A stretch of 64,000 bases of DNA from Oikopleura dioica (lineage: Eukaryota > Chordata > Appendicularia > Copelata > Oikopleuridae): the NCBI GenBank assembly GCA_907165135.1, contig OU015566.1, forward strand, positions 13,686,157 through 13,750,156. The letters run 5' to 3'. The notes below the pieces were generated by a model that saw only the letters and a program-made list of their open reading frames with translations, was not told the DNA's origin and made no database searches. Of this stretch, positions 1 to 11,000 are shown piece after piece (position 1 is the stretch's first letter; every line of letters begins with the position of its first letter). A program made the translations under genes and the position numbers.

Positions 1-2640
1 CGGAGATCTGGTTTTATGTTCGCAACAAAGCACGTGAGCGATCGAACATTGATTTCAAAACGGCGGCGCTTTCTTTGATCTTGGAAGCGGGATTTGGAAT
101 CGAGTCTAAATTCGAATGCAGGAGTCGATTTAGGGCGGTTCTAAAATGATGTTTATAGAAATTCATGTTCCTGGGCGTTTACGGCCAACGTGGTTTAAAT
201 TTAAGAATGCTAGAGTTATTTGGATTACATAAAAGCTCAGGCGATTATCAAACTCTCTCTCCTGCATAAATTTCATGCTCTTTTCAAAGAATTCGATTTC
301 AGTGAAAACATTTATTTCTTTTGAACAAAAATCTCAAATAATTTCTTCGATTTGCATTCAATTTACAACAAAACATGGGGGCTTAAGATTTGGAGTTTGG
401 ATTCCTTATTGAAATTGGCCCAAGTGTTCTTAGTTAAATTGTTGCATTTCAAAATGATTTCAGTCAAAAAAAGAAGAAGGCGTTTTATATCATTCTCGAT
501 GTTAGATTTTATCCAGGTCATCTTTCCAGTTCATCAGTGATCAGCAAAATCCGAAAAATCAGATAGAAAGAATCAGCTCTTGTCAAGCTCTATTTACTTC
601 AGCTTTCACGGTCGAGCCTCCTCTTCGCTTTAAAAAGCAGCTTCACTGGTATTTATAAATGGAAATTGTTCTCAAACTTTTTAAAGAGAGAATCTTCTGA
701 TGGAATGAATATTTTTATTAACTGATGATCAAAAATAGTTTCCGCGTGGTAGAGTTTATGATGAGTCCGATCCGAGAAAATTTGTGAACAAACATGTGAT
801 TAACTTACACTTTCTTCAAATGAAGATCAGAAATATCAGTGTAGAATTTTTTTATGTCTTATGGAAAATTAGTAAAAATAAATGAAAACTATCTGGCTCC
901 TTCTTTTTGACTTCAAATTTACCGCGACGCAAATTTATCATGGACACCTTTTCATCAGATTAAGATTTTTCATCAAATCAGCGAAGCAGTAAGGTCTTAT
1001 CTGCCCCTATTTTCACGGTTGCGCTAGAACTCAGTATAAAATGGACGCAGCACTACTATGAACTCACTCATTTCTAAAATGAAATCATCACTATTTATAT
1101 GTCAGAATTTAAAATTCTCAAAAATATTTTTTTATAAAATGAAAATCAACAGTATTAGTGTAAAATTCTTTGATGTCTTCTTGCAAATCAATAAATAGAT
1201 GAATCAAAATTATTGTACTTTGTGACCCTTCCAGCTTCGAACTTTCTGTCGCCCTCGATTACCGCGTTTGTTTTATGACGTTTGGGCTTGTAGATGTTTG
1301 ACTGTTTGCATTCGCCTATGCATCACACAGATTCGCTCTTCTGTGACTTCTATTTTGGAAACACTATCGGCGTTTATTTCCAAAATCGAAAAAGTCGAAA
1401 ATGAAGTAAATTCTGCTTTTTATATAATAAATATTGAGAGAGATAACGGAAAATATAAGAAGAAGAAAAAGATAGAGAACGATGAAACTGGGACTGCTGA
1501 TATGGAAAAATTTCCTGATAAGGATTCGGCATCCAGTTCGGACGATTTTTGAGATAATTTGGCCGCTCCTTATTTTTGTCATTTTGATAAGGGATTTTGA
1601 ATGAAGAAAATGGCAATTTTCGACTCGAAAAAAATTTTTTCAATAATAATTTTGATTTTCAAAACGAAAAACTGTCGGTTTTGTCGGCCTTCGAACCCAC
1701 GCCCTTTTCTTCCGCAGCTTTTTTTAATCCCTGAAAAGATTTCGATTCGCCTGAGCATCGATTTAAAAACCACTCCCGAATGTCATTTTCCGGCGCGGGC
1801 GCTTCCCAGCGCCGGTGTTTTTCCTTGGCTCCAGTCAATGTTCTGCAACTTAGGCCCGTGTTAAACATCGTGTTGATTAAATTCTACTTTTCCGCGTTTT
1901 CGCGAACACAGTGGGATAACACGTTGAAGGGACGGATTGAACCGGAATCTTTATTACTGTTTTTGTTCGTAAAATAAGACTCTATCAGCCTTAAATTCTA
2001 GCTGAATCGACCCGAATATAAAATTAACCGGTCAGTGGATCGGATTTACAGAGACGTAGCGTAGGAACTCAAAAACTACCGCTTCACCTTTGCAAATTAA
2101 ATATGATTTGCACGTGGATTATAGCTCTCTACCGGAGGTTCCCCGGAGGACCCGTCCAGCACACACTTCTGTAAACCCGTTAATCCTTGTTTCGCGTCTA
2201 AAAAAGAGATGACCAGGCAAATCACTGATTTGTTGAATACTGTATCAGGGAGTAGGACGTTCAAGAGAGTTGGAAAACTCGTGGATTTGCTTTGGCGAGA
2301 TAGGATCTCCCACGAAAATCCGCAATAAGACAGAAATACGACTTGCTTACAGCACGAAGTTCCATCTGAAGTACCAGGTAAAACTCAGTCTAACAGACAT
2401 TTCGGCCGTTTCTGAGCAATCTTTTCTCCTTTGATCTTGACAGAGAGACGTTTCTGAAGCATCTGCAACAGAGAACATTCGACACATTTGTGTTTTCCTG
2501 ATACATTCATCGTTATTTTTTGCTGATTCAAGGAGTTGATGATTCGATCAAGGATTTTTTTATTGAGAAATTATTCGAGAACAAGACGGAAGCCTGTTAT
2601 TCCAATAAGAATCCACAGTCTTATGCAAGAAAAAAACGCA
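1..2640. other. AT-rich stretch without a supported gene
   Basis: I see no conserved protein in this stretch. Two loosely similar AT-rich segments, about 780-890 and 1090-1205, share the order ATCAG, AGTGTA(G/A)AAtT, TTTTATGTCT or TTTGATGTCT and AATAAATGA, so they look like an old direct duplication. Positions 1268-1552 hold a 94-codon ORF with a Lys/Glu/Asp-rich end that could be a stray exon but has no recognisable homology. Confidence 0.4.
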
Positions 2641-2648
2641 CTGATTCC

Positions 2649-3456
2649 AGGGCTGCACAATTGGATTGGAATCCGATTGGTTTCCAATTCCAATTGGATT
2701 GGATTGGTAAATTGGTTGGAAAAGGGGCGGGAAAATCAGGGTCTGTCCAATTGGATCGCCATTCCAATTGAAAAATGGGGGTCCAATTGGCAAGTGGTCG
2801 CCAATTGGTAAATTGGCAAAATGATTGGATCAAACCACCTCCATCCACATCGGAAACCGAATTTCCGAACGCCCTTAAATTTAAAAATTAAGGAACGGGG
2901 CTGAGACGGCTCGAAGACTGCCTACAACCGTCCCGAAGACTGCCCAGCACCACCCACTACCCACTATTTCCACCACTTTTTGCCAACCTCAGCTTTTTTT
3001 ATCAAAACGCATATGGGGGGTCGGGGACTCCCAGCACCAAAGCTTTTTGGTAGTACCAGGTAGTGCCAGAACAAATTTTGACTATTCGATTGATATTTTA
3101 ACGAAATATTTCATTGGGAACAATAGTAGGCGGGTAAATAGAAGTGTATCCTGTCCGAATCTGTAAGTTTCCTACCACAGAACCCGCGCAGCGGGCGTTT
3201 TTGGCTGACTAAAATTGGTGAACTCATTATAAAAACTGAATTTTCCAATTAGAATCCGATTACTAATTAGAATTTGGCTGTCCAATTGGAAAACTCGTGC
3301 CAATTGGAAGCTTGATTCCAATTGCCGATTGGACAGCCAAATTTCCAATTGGAATTGGCATTGGATTGGAATTTGGTTGGATTGGCAAAATTTGGGTTGG
3401 ATTGGATTGGCAGTTGGTTGGAAAAATCCAATTTTTTTGCCAATTGTGCAGCCCTG
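2649..3456. mobile_element. Non-autonomous hAT-like element (808 bp) with CCAATT-rich arms
   Basis: The ends are inverted copies of CAGGGCTGCACAATTGG; the left copy lacks the first C. Perfect 8-bp direct repeats CTGATTCC flank the element at 2641-2648 and 3457-3464. A CAGGG-type tip with an 8-bp target duplication is the classical hAT signature. The arms (about 2655-2820 and 3240-3450) are dense in CCAATT/AATTGG words, so each arm is itself a cloud of short palindromes. No transposase ORF is present. An older repeat copy (3021-3216) lies inside. Confidence 0.8.
3021..3216. repeat. Partial copy of a GGGGACTCCC / AACCCGCG..GCGGG repeat
   Basis: The segment begins GGGGACTCCCAGCACC and ends with a block around ACCCGCGCAGCGGGCG followed by TTTTGGCTGACTAAAATT. 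The same two blocks occur inside the insertion at 54170-54542, with the inner block inverted relative to the end, and the CCTACCAC..ACCCGCGGAGCGGGC block alone occurs at 8477-8512. The copy here appears truncated and is nested inside the hAT-like element. Confidence 0.55.
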
Positions 3457-3626
3457 CTGATTCCTCGCCTCTTGGACAGTCAGTTCTTGAGACTGTGCTC
3501 TCCCCGGATAAGGGAAATCATCGATCAGTGCAATATGCTTGTTACCGCAATCTTGCGTAAGAACCGTAAAATAAAACTCGTCGCCGTTTTTCCTCGACCC
3601 ATCATACTCGGAAACACAATCAAACC

Positions 3627-3821
3627 ATGAAGCCTTCCTTCATCACTCTAGCACTCTCATCAACACTCGTCTATGCCGATTTGATTGGTTACAACAGACT
3701 AGGAAACAATGTCGCGTACCGAAGAAAATCAAGCTCAAAAAGTAGCTTCAGAAAAAGGATGATTTTCGAGAGGCGCTACAAGAAAGCAGTGCTGAAATTT
3801 TTCGCAGAAAAAGAACTGTAG
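3627..3821 (+). CDS. Possible small secreted peptide, 64 aa
   Basis: The ORF starts MKPSFITLALSSTLVYAD, which resembles a signal peptide, and continues as a strongly basic tail (RRKSSSK, FRKRMIFERRYKK). No domain is recognised. A further open stretch at about 3990-4172 (containing LDDLLTLWINSEEDDSTLL) lies 170 bp downstream after a CTACTAG acceptor-like site. It could be another exon of this gene, or part of the 5' end of the ABCA gene. With no homologue in view and a single ATG as the main argument, this is only a candidate. Confidence 0.25.
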   Translation: MKPSFITLALSSTLVYADLIGYNRLGNNVAYRRKSSSKSSFRKRMIFERRYKKAVLKFFAEKEL

Positions 3822-4548
3822 ATCACTCTGTATAATCACCAATTTATTCCACTTTGTCATTTGGCGACTGTAACTGTTTAGTTTCAATAAAGAAATATCA
3901 GGGGCAGTCAATACAGGCTTATTTATCATCTTATAGGAAAAGGGCATTTTCTATTACAAAATTTGCAAATTAATAATTTCCTACTAGGACAAATTCGCCC
4001 AGAAAATTCCATGCTCGACGATTTGCTCACTCTTTGGATCAATTCGGAGGAAGATGATTCCACTCTTCTTCGAAATTTCAACAGCGAGGTCGAATCTCTT
4101 CGGCGAATAACGAGGCTCACTGGGAGGAGAATTTCTACAAATGAAACCGAGGCGAATAGTTGCGAGGGATGAGGGGCTAGATCCGATTCAAACTCGAATT
4201 CCAGTTTGAATTCAAATTGTTGTGAGAAAGAGACAAGCCCCGTTGAAAGGAAACGTGTGATCTTGAATGCCTCTTGAACGAGGAATGCTCATTCGAGCAG
4301 ATGCAGGAAAAAGGGTTGAAATTCTTATGCAGCTCCCGTTGAGAGAAGGGAGAAAACATTGACGGATAGAGTCGGAAAGATGGTGAATTTAAAGTTTTAT
4401 ATTTTTTTTTTAATTTTAATAAAAACCATAAAGTTAAGAGTTTTTTTCATAAAATGTATTATTGAAAATTCAGAACATCGACTGTAGATTTACAACCCCT
4501 ATCCCAAAAGCACCGGTTGCGAATAGTATCACACAAAAATAATTAAAT

Positions 4549-4719
4549 GTCAACTAATATAAAAACCCTTCCAAAGCAACTTTTCAACGAATTCGCCCAG
4601 CTGGTCTGCCCATTTCACAATCATAACCTCTCCGAACTCCCAACCGAGCCAGAAGTTCGAGCGATTCTCAAATCGATCCGACCACTTCTTACTTCAGATC
4701 TTCAAAAATCTCTTTGAAA
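4549..4719 (+). CDS. Possible upstream exon of the ABCA gene (56-codon ORF)
   Basis: An ATG at 4549 opens 56 codons (including KQLFNEFAQLVCPFHNHN and LKSIRPLLTSDLQ) and ends at TGA within 4717-4719. The continuation with clear ABCA similarity ([12 protein letters not shown] onward) is in another frame and overlaps this end. Either a splice site I could not place, or a frameshift, separates the two. It sits where the N-terminal part of ABCA extracellular loop 1 should be, but its own similarity is not diagnostic. Confidence 0.35.
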
Positions 4720-5031
4720 AACTCGACAGAAGAATGGACGTGTGAGAAATTTCTGTACAACATTTCCCACGAAAGAATTATGTTGAAATTCTGGGAGACG
4801 TTCAAAGGACTGATCGCTGGAGAGATAATTTATTACCCAAAGACGTCTTTGACTCAGGAAATAATGAAAAATGCTAATCAGACGTTTGAAGCTCTCGAAG
4901 ATTTTGCCCAATTTACGAGGAGCGAGGAATTTCACAGATTCGCGGAAAAACTCGAAAGGAAAAGCGGGTTCAACGGCGCTAGAATTGTATCTTGCTTCTT
5001 TGGTTTGTTAAATGTCAAATTTGAACCCTGA
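4714..5031 (+). CDS. ABCA exon: part of extracellular loop 1
   Basis: The reading frame [12 protein letters not shown] ... [17 protein letters not shown] ... [13 protein letters not shown] matches the loop-1 block of ABCA1 that runs through its conserved RGKILYTP / NKTFQEL section (recognised from memory of the family). The listed start is the open frame, not a proven exon boundary. A splice site must occur before the TGA at 5029-5031, because the next recognisable ABCA block is at 6597 in a new exon. Confidence 0.65.
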   Translation: MKNSTEEWTCEKFLYNISHERIMLKFWETFKGLIAGEIIYYPKTSLTQEIMKNANQTFEALEDFAQFTRSEEFHRFAEKLERKSGFNGARIVSCFFGLLNVKFEP

Positions 5032-8000
5032 ATAAAGTGTCCTTGGCGCCGCAAATCTGGCGGACTTGGGCGAGAACTTGGGCCGCATCGTAGCCACGGG
5101 TCACCATTTTCGATTTTCGAGCCGGAAGGGATCATCCATTTTAGAAGGCATCCCTTCTGCGTTTTCATAAATTTCATAAACATACAAGCAAATACACGCT
5201 GACCCAGAGTTGAAAGGATGCTTCAAATTGGACAAAATTCGAGGGTTTGAGGATAAAGAAGCTCTAGGAAATGATGAAAATAAGAAGAAAGAGAATCTTT
5301 TTCTCGATAATTTTCAATTAAAATAAGGGGGTTTGCGTCGATAAACCGAATTTTAAAGATGATCATTGTTGAAAACAGGCGACGATAAGGGTATTCCGAC
5401 TTTATTCATAGGTATAAATGAAGCATGAAAAATGTGATAAAACGGGATCTACCCCCTTAATTTTTCTTTCGAATAGAATATGGAGACCCTTATCATCGCC
5501 TATTATCAGAAATGAGCATCTTGAAAAATCAATTTAATGACGTTTATCCCCTTATTTTAATTGAAATGATTTAACTGAAATTAAGGTGCTACCCCCTTAA
5601 TTCATCTTATAGGATATTAACACGATTCTTTAATTGCGCTTAGCGTTTCGACACCCTTATTTTTCTTGAAAATCATCAATTTTCATCATCATCTAAGAAT
5701 CGGAACTGGACGAGTTAATGTGCAGTACACCAGATTTGGTCAACGACAAGAACTGCACCCCCTCACTCTGGGCAAGTCCTTCCTAAAAATAACCTCGCTG
5801 TCGTGTAAATTATTGTGCGAAAAGCCCGGCAATTAGTCGAGTTTACCAAACAGTTGGTTATTCTATTTTGTTTTTGTCACGTTCTAAAATACGCGCTCAC
5901 GTGACTCTTCGCCGCTTCATTTAAATTTTGAATAGTACCCCCGAAATTCCGAAATTCGTAATTACGCGGCAATCAAAATACGGTGGCTTGGAAAGTTATG
6001 ACTGGGAGATTCCGATCATTCAAATTTTCATCTCGCGGGGGATGATATCGCAAAGGCCGCGGTGCTTGAACTGAAGCTATCTCAACTATCTGACACCACA
6101 CGTCGAGGGTCACATCTCTTACCCAAGCAGCACTAGAATAATTATGCCAGAAGTGGAGTTTGTTGTTCATAGCACGCGACCGCGCGGTTTTTATATTTTT
6201 ATCTGATCGACCTAGTAATACAGGCATTATTGGAGGAAAAAGGGTTGAGAATTTTTTTCAATCGAAAAATTTCTAGAACAAATTTGTTTTTTCTTAAAAA
6301 AATATTTTTTAATTCTTTTAAATTCCCAACCCGGGATAATAAAAAAAAGGAATTTTATAAATTAGTAAAAATAAACAAATATGTTCTAGAAATTTTCTAG
6401 AACCATTTTAAATAAACAAAGGAAACCAGAATTTTTAAATTGACCAATATAAATAATTTTTTTTTCAATTCTTGGGGGCCCGAAGATCTAACCGAAACAT
6501 CACTTATTCGTATCTTTCATTTGCCCAACGATTAATTTAAATAAATTAATTAATTGGCAATAAACCTCTCATTTCTGCTCAAAATTCATTCTTCAGGGCT
6601 ATGTCGAGTTCCAAACCCAAGATGGCGCTCCAGTCTCCCCTGATCTCCTAGATCTCGACATCATCAAATACACAATTCGCATCACCCGCGACACCGTCAC
6701 CTCAACCCTTTCTACGGCTCCGCTGTGGTGGACGTCCGGGTCTAAAAACGGCGGCAGGTGCTGTTTTTGGCGATACAAGATTTTAATGATTTCAACGAGT
6801 TTGATAACTCGTTTTGAGATTTCTATTTTGAGATATTTATGATTTTTGTTTCAGCCGAATGAAATATTTCTCCGGCGGCTTTATCTACATCCAAAACATG
6901 ATCGACAACGGGATAATTTTGACAAAATCGAATCTTGAAACGGGCTGGAATTTTTCTTCGCTAAAGCAGCGCTAGAAAGGTAGAAAATTCCAGCTTCAGA
7001 CAAAGTTCCCATGGGCGCTTACCTACAGATGTTTTCCTACCAGTGCTACACTTCCGATTCCTTCCTCGGTATGCCATTTTTTCTTCGTCCACTTTGCTCC
7101 GCCTCGTGGAACGGACGCGCTACTGTATTTGTTCAGATGTGATTTCTGGAATGATGCCGATTCTGCTGAGTTTGAGTTGGGTTTTTACCGTCGCAATTAC
7201 TGTCAAAAACATTGTCTGGGAAAAGGAGTCGAGGCAGAAGGAACTGATGAAGATGATGGGTCTATCAGGTTAAAAAGAAGATTGGAATTTTAACCCACTG
7301 GCGCATGGCTGGCATATTTTTGGACACTAATTTTTTTTTCGAGTTTTTTTTTTGAGCGTTAAAAATCGGGTTTTTAATTAAAAAACTCAATTTTTGTGGT
7401 AATTATGGCCAATTTTTTGCCAGTCATGCGCCAGGGGGTTAAAATTCAAAAATCTTTTATAACAAAAAAAATTTTAGGCGGCACGTTGTGGGGCTCGTGG
7501 TGGCTGGACACAATGTCTATGATGATCCTATCGTGCACTGGGGAGGTTTATCCGACATTAAAATTCACCGAGCCGACATCTTCCAAGAGCTCCTTGAATA
7601 TTCACCTCTTTAGAAACTTTAGAGCACCTAATTTTTATAACCAAATTGCAAATTGACAGAACGTGGACTAGAAGAGGGGGGAATCAGATAAACCTCTTGA
7701 AAAAGATTGACTATCATTATTAAATATGGAGATATATTCCACCACTCGGATGGATTCATCACGTTTTTATTCCTCTTTGGCTACGCTTTTGCCTCAGGAA
7801 CGGCTCTAGAATTCCCTAAACAACAAATTTTTCGACCAAAAAGAGCCAAAAACAAGCTTCAATTGCTTTCCTGATTTCGACCTTTTTCTCTAGCGCGAAT
7901 CTATCAGGCCAATTTTCTAAAAAAATCCGTGTTCCGTGGAGATTCGGTCTTTGAACCTCTAATTAGCTAGAATTTTGTGGAATTTCCTGCTCTTATCGAA

Positions 8001-11000
8001 TTTGGAAGGACTGATTTTTGAACTTTGAATTAGCCGCCTGCGGTGGGATAATTTACTTCTTCTTGTACCTGCCGTATAATATGTGCGCGATTTGGGAGTT
8101 CAAAATTCCGAGATGGTTGAAGTTTATTGCTAGTTTGATACCTACAGGATTGGAACTAATCATTTTCCTAATCAGAGGAAAAAATCAAATTCTCAGAAAG
8201 CATAGAATGACATTTTTTAAGAATTCTCCATGAGGCAATTTAGTTCGCAACTTGTATTGCGTTGTTTTTTCATCGACCTTTTCCCATTGAGCCTCGACAG
8301 AAGGAAGGTGTCTAAGAATTTTGACATGTCCTTCCGAAGCGGGAGAATTTTCCGACAGTACTGAAAATGGCACGAATGGCACGAACGGCACGAATGGCAC
8401 GAAAACATGTCTTTTCATCGTGCCATTTTCAGTAAAATTCTAGAGACTTTTTTGTTATTGTTTTTCAACCCTTGAATTTCCTACCACTAAACCCGCGGAG
8501 CGGGCATTTATAACATGAATATTCAATGAAAAATTGCTCATTTATGCTTAAATCACTATTATTTCGATTTTTAATCAATAACAATGGCAAAATTGAGGAA
8601 TTTCACTCAAAAAAAATCTTTTTTAGGCCTGAATTCGTGGTCAATTTAAAAAAGTTTCAAATTATTTTTTTTTTGTTTTTTATCATAATTAATGAACTTT
8701 TCAAGTTGTTAAATAACTATCGTTTCTACTTAATCCGTTAATTTCTCATTTTAATTCGAGATTTCCCTCAAGGTTAATTCGCAAAAAAATGTGTCTCTGT
8801 TTTCGTGCCATTTTCAGTGAATTCGTGCCATTCGTGCCATTCGTGCCATTCGTGCCATTTTCAGTATTGACCGAATTTTCCGGATCATAAGCATATTCAG
8901 AACTTTGGTTAGTAGCATCACTCTTTCGGTATAAAGATATATATGAAACATCGCAGTCATATGTAAGCTCTTCGTTATGTGTTATACAGAGAACCATAGA
9001 TAAATAGAATTCTGTCTTATTGAAAGGAGTACGTTCTTTCTCAATGGTCACTTCAAGGTAACAGTTTCGAAAGCTGACTGACTTTTTTTGCGTTGTTTTT
9101 CCTGGTCTTGACATTGTCTCAAAATTATAGCTGTCATCTTATTTATAAAATTAGAATATAATTATGACTCATAATTTATGAGGCCCTTCCTACAATCAAA
9201 TATAAAAGCAAGATTAATATGGTAAATACCACAGCTTATAGCTTTAAGAAATCGCCGTATATCTTCGTTATCATGGTAGTCCTTGAAGTCTCTTGATAAA
9301 AGGTCATTTTCAGCTATAACAGTTAAATTTTTTAAGAATCGAAATCTTACTTGCATTGATCATTTTCGACTCAGTAAGCAGTTTAAAATCGAGCGATGTC
9401 AGTTCGTAAACTGATTTTAATGAACGTTCAATTGTCTTGAGATCAGCTGACCGCTCATTTAAAATATCAATTCCAGTATCACATTTATCAAGAACCGCTA
9501 GAAAATTTTCTGTTCTTCCTCTTATGTCTTCAATTTCTCCATCTTGTTCTCGATTTGCAAGCAGCATATTTTCATGATATACTTCAAGATCAGAGACCTT
9601 CTCCTCCAACGTCTCATTTTTTAATCTTAGCTTCTCATAATTCGATTCTTAATTATCGTTTTGTACTTCCAGATCAAAATTTAACATTTACTAAGACGCA
9701 AATTTTCTTCTTCCAGTTTTTGTATTCTTTCGATGATCGGTTTGAGCTGCTCATTTGCCACATTTTTCTGACTATCGAGTATCATGTTCCTATAACTACC
9801 AAGTGAGCTCTCGGAAAAAAAGGTTCGACTGGTAGATGTAGCATCATCATTCATTTTTTTTTTTTGAATTCTCGTAGAGAACCAAGAAATAAATCGCTCT
9901 GATCAAATATGATCGGTGGAAAGTGATATTTAATTTTATTTTTACGATAGTTCCATTGCAGTTCCCCTTGGATACGGGTCGTGGCAATTCTCAGATCTGG
10001 AAAAAGAAGGAACCGGTGCACAGTGGGGTAATCTCAACACGGAATTTGGAATTAATCAGGATCGGATAAAGCCCCTTCCACGCCCAATTCTTTTCCCAAA
10101 ATGACTGCTCAAAAACGAATATCCTCAAATAAAGCGCTACATGAACATTGCCGAATGCACGCTAATGTTGTACTTTGACGGCGTTTTCTACTACTTCCTC
10201 GCTTGGTACATCGACAACGTTTTCCCAGGCGAATTCGGCGTTCCGCGAAAATGGTACTTTTTCATTCAGGCACGTTGGGAATCGAAAATTTCTTCTTGTA
10301 CGCCACTTTGTCAAAATCATTTTCCGCGATTTCAAAAGTTTGTCGCGAATCATTCCCTTTCTAACAGCCTTCGTTTTGGACAGGAAAATCAAAGCGAAAT
10401 ACGAGCGAGGAAATTAGCAAAGGATCAGTAGAATCAGACAAAACGGTGAAACAAGAGGCCGTCTCTGAAGAATTGAATACTGGAGTGGAATTGCAAGGAC
10501 TCACAAAAATTTATAAAGTAAAGATTCAACTAGAAGCTACTAAAAGACGCTCTTGAAAATCAATGAGATCTGCGGCCTCTAGAACCGTTTTAGGCTAGGA
10601 TAAATATATCCACGAGTCGCCATTTTAGGCGAAATTAGCCACGCAATCTTCTATCTTTTTGTCTATTATTGAATTTTAAATAGCTTCCGGCTGTCGGTCT
10701 GGCGAAGATAAACTAGCTGTGGATGATTTATCGCTCAAGCTTTACTCAAATCAGATTACTTCGTTTCTGGGTCATAATGGCGCTGGTAAAACAACAACGA
10801 TGAGATTTGGGTTCTATTTTTTCTTTCAATTTTCATCGTTTTTAAGGGTGTCAGAGGCTGTTAAACAGTCTCAGAGTCTAAAAAGAACGGTTATGCGTCG
10901 ATGGGTTAAAATTTTTATGGAATTGATAAGCTCGAAGTTGATCGAAAACGCTGATAAAAAATAGAACCCGTGGTCCAGTATGCTAACTGGAATCTACACA

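Noticed and set aside
1268-1552. 94-codon ORF ending in an Asp/Ser-rich tail
   Set aside because: It could be an exon, but there is no start context, homology or neighbouring exon to support it.
2000-2500. Searched by eye for 5S rRNA, tRNA or spliced-leader RNA genes here and across the window
   Set aside because: No cloverleaf or A/B-box pair and no known leader or 5S sequence was recognised; a tRNAscan/Infernal run would be decisive.
3200-3460. ORFs full of Gly-Ile-Gly-Leu-Trp repeats
   Set aside because: They translate the CCAATT/AATTGG repeats of the hAT-like element and are not coding.
4932-5183. Antisense ORF including [20 protein letters not shown]
   Set aside because: The phrase looks protein-like but the frame stops after 30 codons and no partner exon was found.
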